Part shown: in pieces, positions 10,038-20,100 of the stretch
Layout: every line of letters begins with the position of its first letter
How positions within the stretch are numbered: position 1 is the stretch's first letter
NCBI GenBank assembly: GCA_014529385.2
Contig: CM043958.1
Location: 147,695,885 to 147,759,884, forward strand
Direction of reading: 5' to 3'
Source: Adiantum capillus-veneris
Lineage: Eukaryota > Streptophyta > Polypodiopsida > Polypodiales > Pteridaceae
Length of the DNA: 64,000 bases
Program-made: the position numbers and the translations under genes
The notes under the pieces: generated by a model
Database searches by the model: none
Told to the model about the DNA's origin: nothing
What the model saw: the letters and a program-made list of their open reading frames with translations, nothing else

Positions 10038-10924
10038 CCACTATCCCGTAAATGTCTCATTGAGATCAAATCCCGTCTCAGATCTGGCACATAACGCACA
10101 TGACGCAGGGTAAATCTCATACCACTGGGCAAGGACAAACATACGTCTCTTGCACCCTCAATGTCATACAAAAAACCATCAGCCATGTGCACACAATCAA
10201 GTCTCCCACTAGAAAACATGCTAAACCACTCACGATGCGACGTGACATGGAAAGTAGCATCTGAATCTAGTAACCAATGTGAAGACAATGTGCAATCCGA
10301 TATGCAATCAGTAGACATAAGATTGTCTGAAGACAAGCTAGATGTAAATGTGACATCGCCATCACAAGCATACTCAGTAACCACCGTACTGATCTCACTA
10401 GCATCTGTCATGCCCAAATCTGCATCACACATCTGTCGCCTCCATTGTCTCAAACGCCTGAAACATCGACGCCTAATGTGCCCTCTATGTCCACAATGCC
10501 AACATGTCAAGTCTCTATGCCGTCGAGACTTGCGTGTGGGATCAATCTCTCCCATGGACATAGAAGTGGGACTAGACTTCCCTGTAGACATGGATGTGGC
10601 GTACATAGCATGTAAACTCTGCCATAAAGCATGAGTTGTAGTCTCCCTCGAGACCTGCCAGTAAACAGACTCAACCAGATGTAAACAAATCGTAGACATG
10701 GCTAACTCATCAAGATCCTGCCAATCATCATCACGCATAGACTTGGGCTTCGCCGATAAACCACGCAAGGGTTTATCCTGCCCCAAATCCGCCAATGCAA
10801 CAAGCATATGCTCCTTCCAAGCAACAAAATCTGCACCATCAAACTGTGTCAGACCATAACGCTGGAAGTCAAATGAAAAATCAGCCATAATGCTCGCAAA
10901 AGAGCAACCAACAATGAGTAGCAA
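9767..10924 (-). CDS. gag: Copia-type gag-protease polyprotein fragment
   Basis: An uninterrupted 385-codon frame. The likely start is the inner methionine of MADFSFDF (10888), matching the usual copia gag beginning. Residues about 20-115 form the gag domain (FDGADFVAWKEHM). A C-X2-C-X4-H-X4-C knuckle (CWHCGHRGHIRRRC) lies near 140-155 in a basic region. A protease-like motif WLLDSDATFHVT lies near 215-230; the usual DSG is DSD, so cleavage activity is doubtful. A pre-integrase-like stretch follows and the frame then ends. Gag packages element RNA; here it may be all that is retained. Confidence 0.75.
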   Translation of the reverse strand: MLLIVGCSFASIMADFSFDFQRYGLTQFDGADFVAWKEHMLVALADLGQDKPLRGLSAKPKSMRDDDWQDLDELAMSTICLHLVESVYWQVSRETTTHALWQSLHAMYATSMSTGKSSPTSMSMGEIDPTRKSRRHRDLTCWHCGHRGHIRRRCFRRLRQWRRQMCDADLGMTDASEISTVVTEYACDGDVTFTSSLSSDNLMSTDCISDCTLSSHWLLDSDATFHVTSHREWFSMFSSGRLDCVHMADGFLYDIEGARDVCLSLPSGMRFTLRHVRYVPDLRRDLISMRHLRDSGCQISLRERDFVMHLGSLVIARGARSGTGYPLHVDHERDGVVSVIMQPVESERAGESLLLMGCRVLCMECRVVSSLCTQLGHDLSSHTER

Positions 10925-12313
10925 ATGTCAACCAAATCAGCCCTAAACTGGCTCGAATCGCATCAACAAAAGTCTGCAAATATGGGTCAAAACCTGATGC
11001 AAAGTTGCACCAATAACCGTGCAAAACCTTGCACAAAATCACAAGTCAATATGACTCAATCGCGCATAAATATCTGACAAAATTTTGGCAGAGTCTCCTT
11101 TGTAACTGGAGCAAAATCTCAACAGTAAACCTCAAAGAGACAATAATATATGCCACAATGGCCAATCCGGGAATAAAATCGACCGGAATCACCTCACAAA
11201 GTCATACATATGAGCATACCCGCTCTTGCCGGAGTACCACTCAACGGTACCGCAAATGACATACATGTGAGTGATGATTGCTGCCAAAATACCTTTCAAT
11301 CGATGACCAAATGTCTGCCAGATAACTATAGCAACATTTCGCAAAACTTTGCAAGATCTGTCGCTATGCGCAATGCGAAATATGGCACACAAGGGCATAC
11401 ACAAGTGACTCCAAACTCCAACCAAATGATGACTAAAAATCACATGTCAAAGTGGGAGTAAACTCAACCACTAAACTGTCAAAGAGCAACCTACGGATAC
11501 GTAGAAGCTATGGCGAGAACCTGGATAAAATTTAACAGAGTTTCTTCTATAAATTGAGCCAAATCTCAAATAATCTCAGCCATAAACAAATACACAAATC
11601 CATATATGGCATACATAAACCGCCAAGACCATGGCAACATAGCTCACTCTCGCATGAGTGGCTCTCTGGACAAATGCATATCCAAAAACCTGTGTACACC
11701 TATGAATTTGTTGGTTGCTGCAGAAAATACTCCGTGTGTGTGAGATATACCAAAAACAGTGTTTTTGGGACCCGAAAGTGCACAAATAAACCTACTGCTG
11801 TACCTGCTATGATTCAAAGCATAATTTCAGCAAATAGACATCACCATCGCGTCCGGAGCGTGCCAAAACCCTAACCTAGACTCCTGGATCATGTAGATCT
11901 GACTCTGTATGACGAAGCTACGCAAAAAACTGCGTTTTAGAGCCCGAAAATGGCAAAAACGAGCTGCACACAGTCTTGAACCTGCTCCTGCTCCACTCTG
12001 CGTGATGCAATGTCCTCTCAATGCAAGCTCCAACGCAAGAGCTTTGCCACAATAGCATCCAATCACTCGAATGTCAAGCTCTCCTCCGCCGAGCACTTCT
12101 CTAACGAGCTCCACTGAGCTCAAAAGCTCCTCTCACCAAGGAAGCCGCAACCACCTCCTCGACCAAGCTTGACCACACCAAGCTCCTAAGCTCCAAAGAC
12201 AATGCTCCTCAAGCTAAAATCGCTCTCCGTGAAACTCCGCGATCGAACTCCACCGTCGAGAGCGAGCGAGCTATCGCCTCGAAGCTCTCAAAGCCGTCGT
12301 GCTCTCCGCGGTC
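10925..12313 (-). other. Leader of the non-autonomous copia element
   Basis: About 1.4 kb between the primer site and gag, with no frame showing family similarity. Such a long leader is common in non-autonomous elements and may hold the packaging signal. Confidence 0.6.
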
Positions 12314-12333
12314 ACCATAGCTCTGATACCAAT
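12314..12333 (-). other. Primer binding site, tRNA-iMet type
   Basis: The minus strand next to the right LTR reads TTGGTATCAGAGCTATGG, complementary to the initiator methionine tRNA 3' end. Confidence 0.88.
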
Positions 12334-12523
12334 TGAAGGGGATCGGGGAGCACCACAGACGAAGAGTGAGAGAGAGAGAAGGAGACACACAACACGATGT
12401 GGGTGGGGAGACTCAAAACAGTGAGCAGCCCCCTATACACTTATGCTATGTATAAGGTATACAAGTCAGTGGGCGCCCAGACTGTGGGCGGCCGGGCAAG
12501 GCACAGACGCCTATACCCCAACA
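12334..12523 (-). repeat. 5' LTR of the non-autonomous copia element
   Basis: A 190-bp repeat paired with 8762-8957 and followed by the target duplication TTATT. It supplies the promoter for the minus-strand transcript. Confidence 0.9.
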
Positions 12524-13130
12524 TTATTCTCGTGCATCAATGCATGATATATGCCTTTAGAATGGAGTTTCCAGAAAAGACTACTTTCAAAACTGTTTCC
12601 CATATTGACTCCGACCATTGCTTGCGCCATAATTTGGTGAGAAGTACACTCCCTTGGTTTGTGGTTTCAAAACATGTCTGTTCTTTGGCCACGTCCATGC
12701 TTTCCACTCGAATCAAGAATCACAATCTAGCATATACCACCTATTTAGATGTTCCAGGGCTCTGTTGATCACCAAGCTTTTAGTCTTGTTGAGGCTACAT
12801 TTACTAGCTAGTTGGTTTGGTCTTTTCTAGCTAAAATTTTTGTAGTCCCAAAGTTGGCCAATACGTTTGATACCTTTGTTCTTAATTTGTCTGGCAAGTT
12901 GCCTCCAAAAAGAGGTCATAGAAATTCTTACAGCCTTAGAGAGCCAAGGGGACGAATGAGTCATGGATTTGTGGAAGTACCTTGCTAGCTCTCCCCACTC
13001 CAAAGACTATGTTGCCTTGTTGCATTTTTGAAAGAGCTCGTCTGTCGATCCACCAAGTTTAAGGATAGCCCAATGAGGGGCAAAGAGCTTATGGTGTACT
13101 TCCAACCCTTTCCATAGGTCGAGGATAAAA
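12524..13130 (-). pseudogene. LINE-A, 5' part
   Basis: Minus-strand reading gives ORF2 C-terminal sequence between the RT and the zinc-binding part (SPWLSKAVRISMTSFWRQLA, KGIYHALMHEN) that continues at 8761 when the copia element and one TTATT are removed. Stops and frameshifts are present. The boundary with LINE-B is near 13130 and is approximate. Confidence 0.65.
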
Positions 13131-15225
13131 AATTTGCAATGATATACATTCATTGAGGACTATAATGAGATAAAGTGAATTCTCTCCACTTTTGCCATCT
13201 AAAGCACTTTTGATAACTTTTACATCAAATGATTTAGCTGTGGTGACAAGCCTGAGCACATCCTCCATAATAGCTTTGCACCTAACAATAAGGGAACCCG
13301 TAGAAAAAGAGAAAGAGCCATCAAATATGGCTTTGTTCCTTTCAATCCAAATTTGCCATAAGTATTCACCTCTTAGACAAGTCCATAAGGGGATGTCAGT
13401 AAAGCTGCACTCCCCTAGAAGAATAAATCTCCAAGAGAGTTTTGATTTGGCAACCTCCCCCGCCTGCTGCATAACTATTTTAAAGCATGGAGTTGTGTTT
13501 ACATGTGATGAAAAGGTGAGCCAATGATTCTTCTTGAGCCATACATCTCTTAGACATCCCATCAGCAATTCCCAGTTTTTTAGCTTTGGAACTCCTTTGG
13601 AACGTGTCCACAAGCCTCGGTGAAGGATATGCCAAAGTAGACAGCTATGTTTGATTGACATTGGGGAGGGCCAAATGCATTGGAAACTGTAGGACCACTG
13701 TTTGGCATTCCAAGAAAGGTTCCACATGTTATTAAGCTTCAACACCAGATGTGGATCATTAATGGAGCTGAACCTTTGGAGTGGTAAAAATCTCTGCAAA
13801 ACTTTGATAGAATATTCTGGTGTTCCTTATAGATGCACTACAACTCCTCCTTTACTCTGAGGATTCTAATGCAAACCAGGTTAGTATAGCCTTGAGAAAT
13901 CCTAAAATGTTGCATCAATTGCCGATTTGTGAGCCCCAATCCCCATCTTTGTAAACATATTTCCAGTTTCTTAATCCTGCCTTGAAACATTTGTGAGCTT
14001 TCCTAGATAAGTTCCACCCATGAGCCTTGGAGACCCAGCCATACCACATGGAGTCTTGCAACCACACTGCATGACAGAGAGTCCAGCCTTGAGGGGGTTC
14101 CCAACTAGGTTTTTTGTATGTCCAAGCTTTCCAAAACCTGCAAGTCAAAATAGAGCCCTTAGGGGTAAAATCGGCATTAGATATACGAAGATCTTCAAGT
14201 GGGAGACCTTGCCAGGCTTTGTACCCATTGAGGTAGAAGTTAGAGGTGTTCTCTTTTATGATCAAAGCCCATTAGTCAAGGGAAGAGAATGCTCTTAGAA
14301 TCCATTTACTAACCTACTTGCATGACAGCTCTTGCAAGTTAAGAATGACCAAGCCCCCATTCTCCTTACCACTGCAACATATTTGACATGACACCTTTGG
14401 TATTTTACTGCCATAATCAAAGCATCCCCATAAAAATCTCCTTGCCAGAGAGAAAAAATTGCTTAATTGATACTGAGAGGGCATCCAACATGCTAAAAAA
14501 TACACACAACATAAGACAACAAGTAATGGTTAAGCACAAAGACTTTGGTAGACATACTTGGTTGATGATTGTGCCATAGAAAAATTTTCCTTCTGAATTT
14601 GTCTAGAACCCAATCCCACCTTTGATTGAAGGATACTTTGAACCCCATAGGTATACCAAGCAGTCTGAAGATTTGGCCATCCTCAATGGGTTTTCATCCT
14701 GTAGACTTGATCAATTCTAGACATGTACCATTGAAAACTTTGAACCCAGTTTCGAAATGATTAATAACTGAATTGAAGACTTAACATAAGGAAGCTCGAA
14801 GTTCAGAGAACTATCAAGGTGTGGCCAGCCTGCTCTAAAATGGTGCTCACCTTTTTGTAGTTCAAAAACCAAAGTCTTATGGTCAAAGAGTAGCAGTGAG
14901 GAGTCAGCTTTGCAAGAAACCATCAATGTTCTTGAACTAGGTCCACAATCATATACATTCTGTCCAATCTTGCAAACCTGAAGCAGTTACTCATCTGATT
15001 GTTGGTCCATGTGAAGCTTGAGTTCTCTAATAGATCCATAAGTACTTGCTTGTCAGTCAACTCTTCCCAAGAATTTTTTTCATTCCCCTGAATGACCTAA
15101 CCCAAAGCATTCCAACTATCTTTAATATTAAAGTCACCTACAATAACCAAAGGATTAGGTAAAGCAGATAATTCAAACCAAATCAATCTCCTTTCAGACA
15201 TAGAGTTGGAAGCATAAAGGCACAC
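13131..15225 (-). pseudogene. LINE-B, 3' part (endonuclease end to zf-RVT)
   Basis: On the minus strand, from 15225: the second half of the endonuclease (YASNSMSERRLIWFEL, VIVGDFN), then post-RT sequence (LLGIPMGF near 14650, ARRFLWGC near 14440, GGLVILNLQEL near 14330), then the zinc-binding and C-terminal region (13799-13150). The stretch between the endonuclease end (about 14770) and LLGIP is too short for an RT palm and no YADD-type motif is visible, so the RT core seems deleted. Many stops. It continues 5' at 24130 beyond the inserted chromovirus. Confidence 0.75.
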
Positions 15226-15422
15226 TGTAACATTTAATAGCCTAAAATCTTATGTGTAGCGGAAATTAGCATGAACATAGTGAGCATTTCATTAGAGTTG
15301 ATTCCTAATGAGAATTACAAGAGTGCTTGGGTGGAGAGAGCAACAAAAAGCATAACACCTAGTTAGATAGCATCGACAATACTTTCAAAAGAGAGAGCAA
15401 TTAAGCTATTGACAACAGTTGA

Positions 15423-15448
15423 GGACCGGATTTGCATGGAGCCGGTCC
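15423..15448 (-). promoter_or_regulatory. Conserved LTR hairpin
   Basis: GGACCGG (15423-15429) and CCGGTCC (15442-15448) form a perfect 7-bp stem with a 12-base loop. It is about 200 bases from the 3' end of the LTR in element sense, so it probably lies in U5 and thus in the RNA leader. Identical at 22737-22762, conserved at 5159-5184, and present with a mismatch near 36118-36142. Confidence 0.6.
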
Positions 15449-16017
15449 CCCCTCCAAAAGGCTTTGTATTATGGTTTCTCCCATCAAGAGAGACATTGTA
15501 CAATACAATTCTTTGTGTTCCTTCAAGACTAGCTAGTGCAATGAAGATGGAAGCTTCATACACCAAGCAAAACACTTAATCAAACACAACTTGAATTATC
15601 CCCGTTCTCAGACCCAAGACCTCACACACCTTCGAAGATGGTGAGAGCTAGCAGGGTATGAGAGTAGATTGAGAGGAAAAAGAAGTATCTTACGAGAAAG
15701 AAGTACATCTCCTCACATAATCACTCATATTAGCATAGCTTAGCTTAGTAATTAGCTTGGTAGAGAAGATGAGCATGCATTGAAGCTTGGCTCTTGGTTG
15801 GATTTGCATCCACATGCCAAGAGAGTGTTGATGTAGGCTTCTATCTCACAAGCTTGGAGTAGGTGATGAGCTCTCCATTAAAGCTTGGGAGGAGATAGAG
15901 TATTTTCCCTTCACACATGGTCAAGTGTGAGAATGTGAGAGTGAATGCCAAGCAAAAATCAGCCCCCTCTCTCTCTTGGGCGAGCCCTAGCTGCTATGTT
16001 AGTCTGGCTTTTGCCTC

Positions 16018-16342
16018 ATTGGACCTCCCCAGGTCAAGCCAATAGGGATTAAGCAGCATAAGTGATAGCCTTCTGACATGTGTCCCCCTTTCCCCTTTTG
16101 TGAGAGCTTTAGATAATTAAATAATTAAACTAAACTCTCATTGGACCCCTTTGCCTCCTGGCCAATAGGAATCAGGCAAGCCATAGGGCTCCTGAATGCT
16201 CATTGGACCCCTTGGGAGACTGCCCAATAGTCTTCTAGGACACTTAATTCTTATTGGTTTCTTTTATTAAATGTTTTTAAATTAATTAAACTAGATTTAC
16301 TCTAGCCTAATTCTCATTGGTCCACTTCAAGGGTCTTCCAAT
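16018..16342. promoter_or_regulatory. Four paired CCAAT boxes in the LTR
   Basis: ATTGG on the plus strand is followed 17-22 bases later by CCAAT four times: 16018/16039, 16140/16162, 16202/16224 and 16316/16338. Each pair is an inverted repeat (ATTGGacc...CCAATagg). In element sense this lies in the 5' half of the LTR, where U3 is expected. CCAAT boxes are bound by NF-Y, so a role in transcription is plausible. The other LTR has the same array, shifted by 7,314 bp. Confidence 0.6.
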
Positions 16343-16815
16343 AGGAATTGGGCATACCTTGTGGGCATCTGGCCTAGGGAGCTGACATGTGTCCCTCATT
16401 CCCTTTGTGTAAAGGGAGCCTGTGTGTGTGTGTGTGGCTTTCTCTCTCATCCCCTAGCTTTGGGGCTCGCCCCCTCCCATGTAGGGATGCAGAAAGACTT
16501 TTTGGGCACACACTAAGCATCCAATTTTCCCTAAGGTTGACCTTTGGACACAACCTTTGAATTTTGGAACCTTAGCATTTTGGAAGTCTTAATGGGCTGA
16601 ACCTTAGGGTCTTTTTAGCCCGTTGTTTCACATGGCTCTTTTGCAGATGGCCCCCCCTTTGGATCCCTATTTTCCCTCCTTTGGATCCCTACTGTGGCCG
16701 GTCTGCTAACTTAACCAATATTCTAGCTTTTTCTCCCTTGGCACTTCCCCACATTAAATGATCAGTTTAATATGAGAAAATCATTTAGGAGAATTAGATA
16801 TTGATTATTATGACA

Positions 16816-16828
16816 TTACCTCTCTCTT
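16816..16828 (-). other. Polypurine tract of chromovirus
   Basis: The minus strand reads AAGAGAGAGGTAA directly before the 3' LTR. This is the expected primer for plus-strand DNA synthesis. The same tract precedes the degraded LTR at 54739. Confidence 0.8.
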
Positions 16829-17172
16829 GAAATCATAGTCGTCCTCGACTATGGTGTAGAGAAGATAAAGCATATGCATGAGTCCTTTTCTTAGCGGGTA
16901 GAGGATCCCTATGTTACCCTACGACATCATTCCATAATGGATGACTAGTCCATTTGGCGCTTGAGAGCCTGAGGCTGCCGCAAGCATGTCTGCACATTAG
17001 TCCTATCAGTCTTCCATAGTAGAGTGACAAGCTCTACTTGGTGTTTGGGAGACGTCGTCTCCACAAACTTGATCTAAGCATGCATACTACTTCATTTTTG
17101 TGCACAAATCAAGAAAAAGAGAGTCTTATAAGACAAAAATTTTTGTTCATTTTTAACATTTTGTACATTTGC
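16829..17172 (-). other. 3' untranslated part of chromovirus
   Basis: 344 bases between the polyprotein stop and the polypurine tract, with no frame of note. A matching stretch lies at 54391-54738 in the inverted copy. Confidence 0.7.
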
Positions 17173-20100
17173 TTACTCTTGGGAAGCATTGTAAGCATTG
17201 ACAAGGTTTAGGTTATCCTTTAATTGTATGCCTTGCATCCATTTAGCATCTTCAAAAGGATAATTCTTAAACTTAATAAGATATCGTCGGATAGTCTTAC
17301 CGCCTCTTAATACCTTGTCTTCATGTCGAAGAATGGACTCGGGCTGCAGCACCTCCTCGTGGTCCTCGATCTCCGGTGGGTCTTCAATAGTTGGTTCTTG
17401 AGGTGGCTCTCCTTTGTAAGGCTTTAAGAGGCTCACATGAAAAGCATTGTGTATGAGCCAATGATTGGGCAACTTAAGTTGATAGGCCATTTCATTAATT
17501 GGCCTAAGAATCTGGAAGGGACCATAGTACCTTTTTGCTAGTTTAGCATAGTACTTTTGGTGGCCCGTAGGATTCTTGCCCGTCGTGTGCCTTAATCGAG
17601 CCTTGGGAAACTTTAACAAGACCCAATCGTTTTCTTTAAAGGCTTGGGCTCTTCTGTGCTTGTCAGCAGCAGCCTTTTGCCTTTGCTGTGAGATAGAGAT
17701 AGCATCCTTAATCTTTTGGAAAGATTCTTGTAGGTCTCGGCTATACTCATCTGCAGCGAAGATCTTCCCATGTACCTTAAGTAGCAAGGGACTTTTTGAT
17801 CTTCCCTCAATTACCTCGAAAGGTGCTTTTCCTGTAGAAGTATGTACAGTGTTATTGTAAGCATACTCTACTAGGGGTAAGTACTTCTCCCATTGGGATC
17901 TTTGATCTACTTCCGTTACATAGGCTTTTAGTAGATCGAGAATAGTTAGGTTAGCTATTTCACTTTGGCCATCAGTTTGTGGATGATAGGCCGAAGAGAA
18001 GTTTAGCCTTGTTCCTAAATTCTCAAAGAGACCCTTCCAGAAATTACTGGTCATTCTAGGATCTCTATCCGACACTATGGACATTGGCAAGCCATGGTAC
18101 TTGAAAATTTGTGAAATGAAGAGGGTTGCCATTTGATGGGCTTTGATAGTCTTTTTGACAGGTATAAAATGAGCTTGTTTACTGAACCTGTCTACTATCG
18201 TCCATATTCCCGTATTCCCATGGATAGACTTAGGCAATCCAAAGATAAAATCCATGGATATGCTCTCCCACGGTGAATTAGGGATTGGCAAGGGTTGAAG
18301 CAATCCAAGTTGCTTCCCTCTATCAAATTTTGTCTTTTGACATACCACACATTTGGAAACATACTCATGTATGTTCACTTTCATGGTAGGCCAATAGAAA
18401 TATGTTTCAATTCCCTTTAGGGTAGACTGAATCCCTCTATGCCCCGCATATGGGGGAGCATGAGATTCATACATTACTTTCTCACGTAGTGAGTTAGTAA
18501 CGCATAGTCTATTGCCATAGAGAAGATAACCATCTTGTAAAGTAAATGGTTCTTCTTTCTTCCCTAATGCAAGGGCTGAAATCAAATCTCTAAAATCGGG
18601 ATCAATAGCATACTCATCTATCATTGAAGATAGATCATTGTGAGTTGCTATGGAAACCGCATTCACTCTCGGTCGTCTTGAGAGTGCATCGGCTACTTGA
18701 TTATGCTTGCCAGCAATGTGAGCAATATGAAAATGAAATTGCGAAAGGAAATTTGCCCACCTCATTTGTTTGTCGGAGAGCTTGGTCTGCGTCATGAAGT
18801 ACTTAAGACTTTGGTGATCCGTTCGCAGAATGAAAGGAGTCCCCAATAAATAGTGCTTCCATGAGTCTAAGGCATGTAGAACTGCAAGGAGTTCTTTTTC
18901 GTATATGCCTAGAGCTTGCTCAACAGGGTCGAGCCTTCGACTCTCATAGCCTATGGCGTGCCCTTCTTGAAGCAAAACAGCCCCAAGGCAATCACCACAA
19001 GCATCACATTGGACCTCAAATGGTTTTGAGAGATCCGGTAGTGTAAGCACAGGTTGAGAGATAAGCTTTTCTTTAAGCTTTTCGAAAGCATTGTTTTCCT
19101 TAGCAGACCACGTATACCTAACATTTTTCTTTGTTAGGTCATGTAATGGTCCCGCAATTTGTGAGAACTTTTCTATGAAGCGTCTATAGTATGCACACAT
19201 ACCTATAAAGCTTCTTAGTTCATGAAGATTCCTTGGTTTAGGCCATCCTTTTATTACCTCTAACTTGGATGGATCCATTTGGATTCCATCTTGAGAGATA
19301 ATGTGACCTAAATATTGAATCTCTTGCAAGAAAAATTCACTTTTCTTTCGATTAACATAAAGTTTATTCTCTCTTAAAACTTGAAATATTACCTGGAGGT
19401 GTTGCTTGTGTTCCTCTAATGAATTAGAGTAGATGATAATATCATCAAAGAACACTCCAGTGAAGGTTCGATGAGGTCTGAACAGCTTCTCCATCAAGCG
19501 GTTAAATGTGGCTGGTGCATTAGTCAAGCCAAAAGGCATGACAATGTATTCGTAAAGACCAAATGTAGTACGAAATGCGGTCTTTACAATGTCTTGATCA
19601 ACTATCCTTATTTGATGATAGCCACTTTTTAGGTCAATCCTACTGAAGTAGGTCGATCCTTGTAGCTTATCAAATAGGTCTTCTACCCGTGGAACGGGAA
19701 ACCTATTCTTGATAGTGATCCTATTTAGTGCTCTATAGTCGACACACATACGATATGTGCCGTCTTTCTTTTGCACTAATAGCACAGGTGAGCAAAATGG
19801 AGATGAGCTAGGCCTAACCATGCCCTTCTCAATTAACTCATGCACTTGCCGCATAATCTCCTCTTGTTGAGCTTGAGAAACTCTATAAGGAGGTTTGTTA
19901 GGCGGTGAACTTCCTGGAAGAAGTTCAATTGCATGGTCGTCATTACCTCGTTTAGGAGGTAGCTCACAAGGGATGTCGTCAATAAAGACATCTTGAAACC
20001 CCTTGAGAAAATTGGATAACTCTAATTCCTTTTGGTTGCTTTTATTTTCTTTTGCTAAAGCATTAGGTTCATTTTGAGAATCTTTAACAAAAATCATGTA

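Larger units (their letters stand above)
8762..12523 (-). mobile_element. Non-autonomous Ty1/copia-type LTR element inserted in LINE-A
   Basis: Two similar LTRs (8762-8957 and 12334-12523) with TG...CA ends are flanked by the 5-bp direct repeat TTATT (8757-8761 and 12524-12528). On the minus strand a tRNA-iMet primer site follows the right LTR and a purine tract (AAGTGGGAGGT) precedes the left one, fixing the orientation. The interior keeps gag, a protease-like motif and a short RT/RNase H linker remnant; integrase and the RT palm are absent. The LTRs differ by a few substitutions and a GA-repeat length change, so the insertion is young but not new. It probably needed trans-acting enzymes. 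Confidence 0.9.
15226..16815 (-). repeat. 3' LTR of chromovirus
   Basis: Starts TGTAACATTT and ends ATTATGACA on the plus strand. On the minus strand transcription would run from 16815 down. It contains four ATTGG/CCAAT inverted pairs at 16018-16342 and a GGACCGG/CCGGTCC hairpin at 15423-15448. A 70-codon frame at 15363-15575 is repeated in the other LTR but has no recognisable content. Confidence 0.95.

Noticed and set aside
15363-15575. A 70-codon frame present in both chromovirus LTRs (also 22677-22889)
   Set aside because: It recurs because the LTRs are copies of each other. Degraded family LTRs do not keep the same frame, and it resembles no known LTR-encoded protein.
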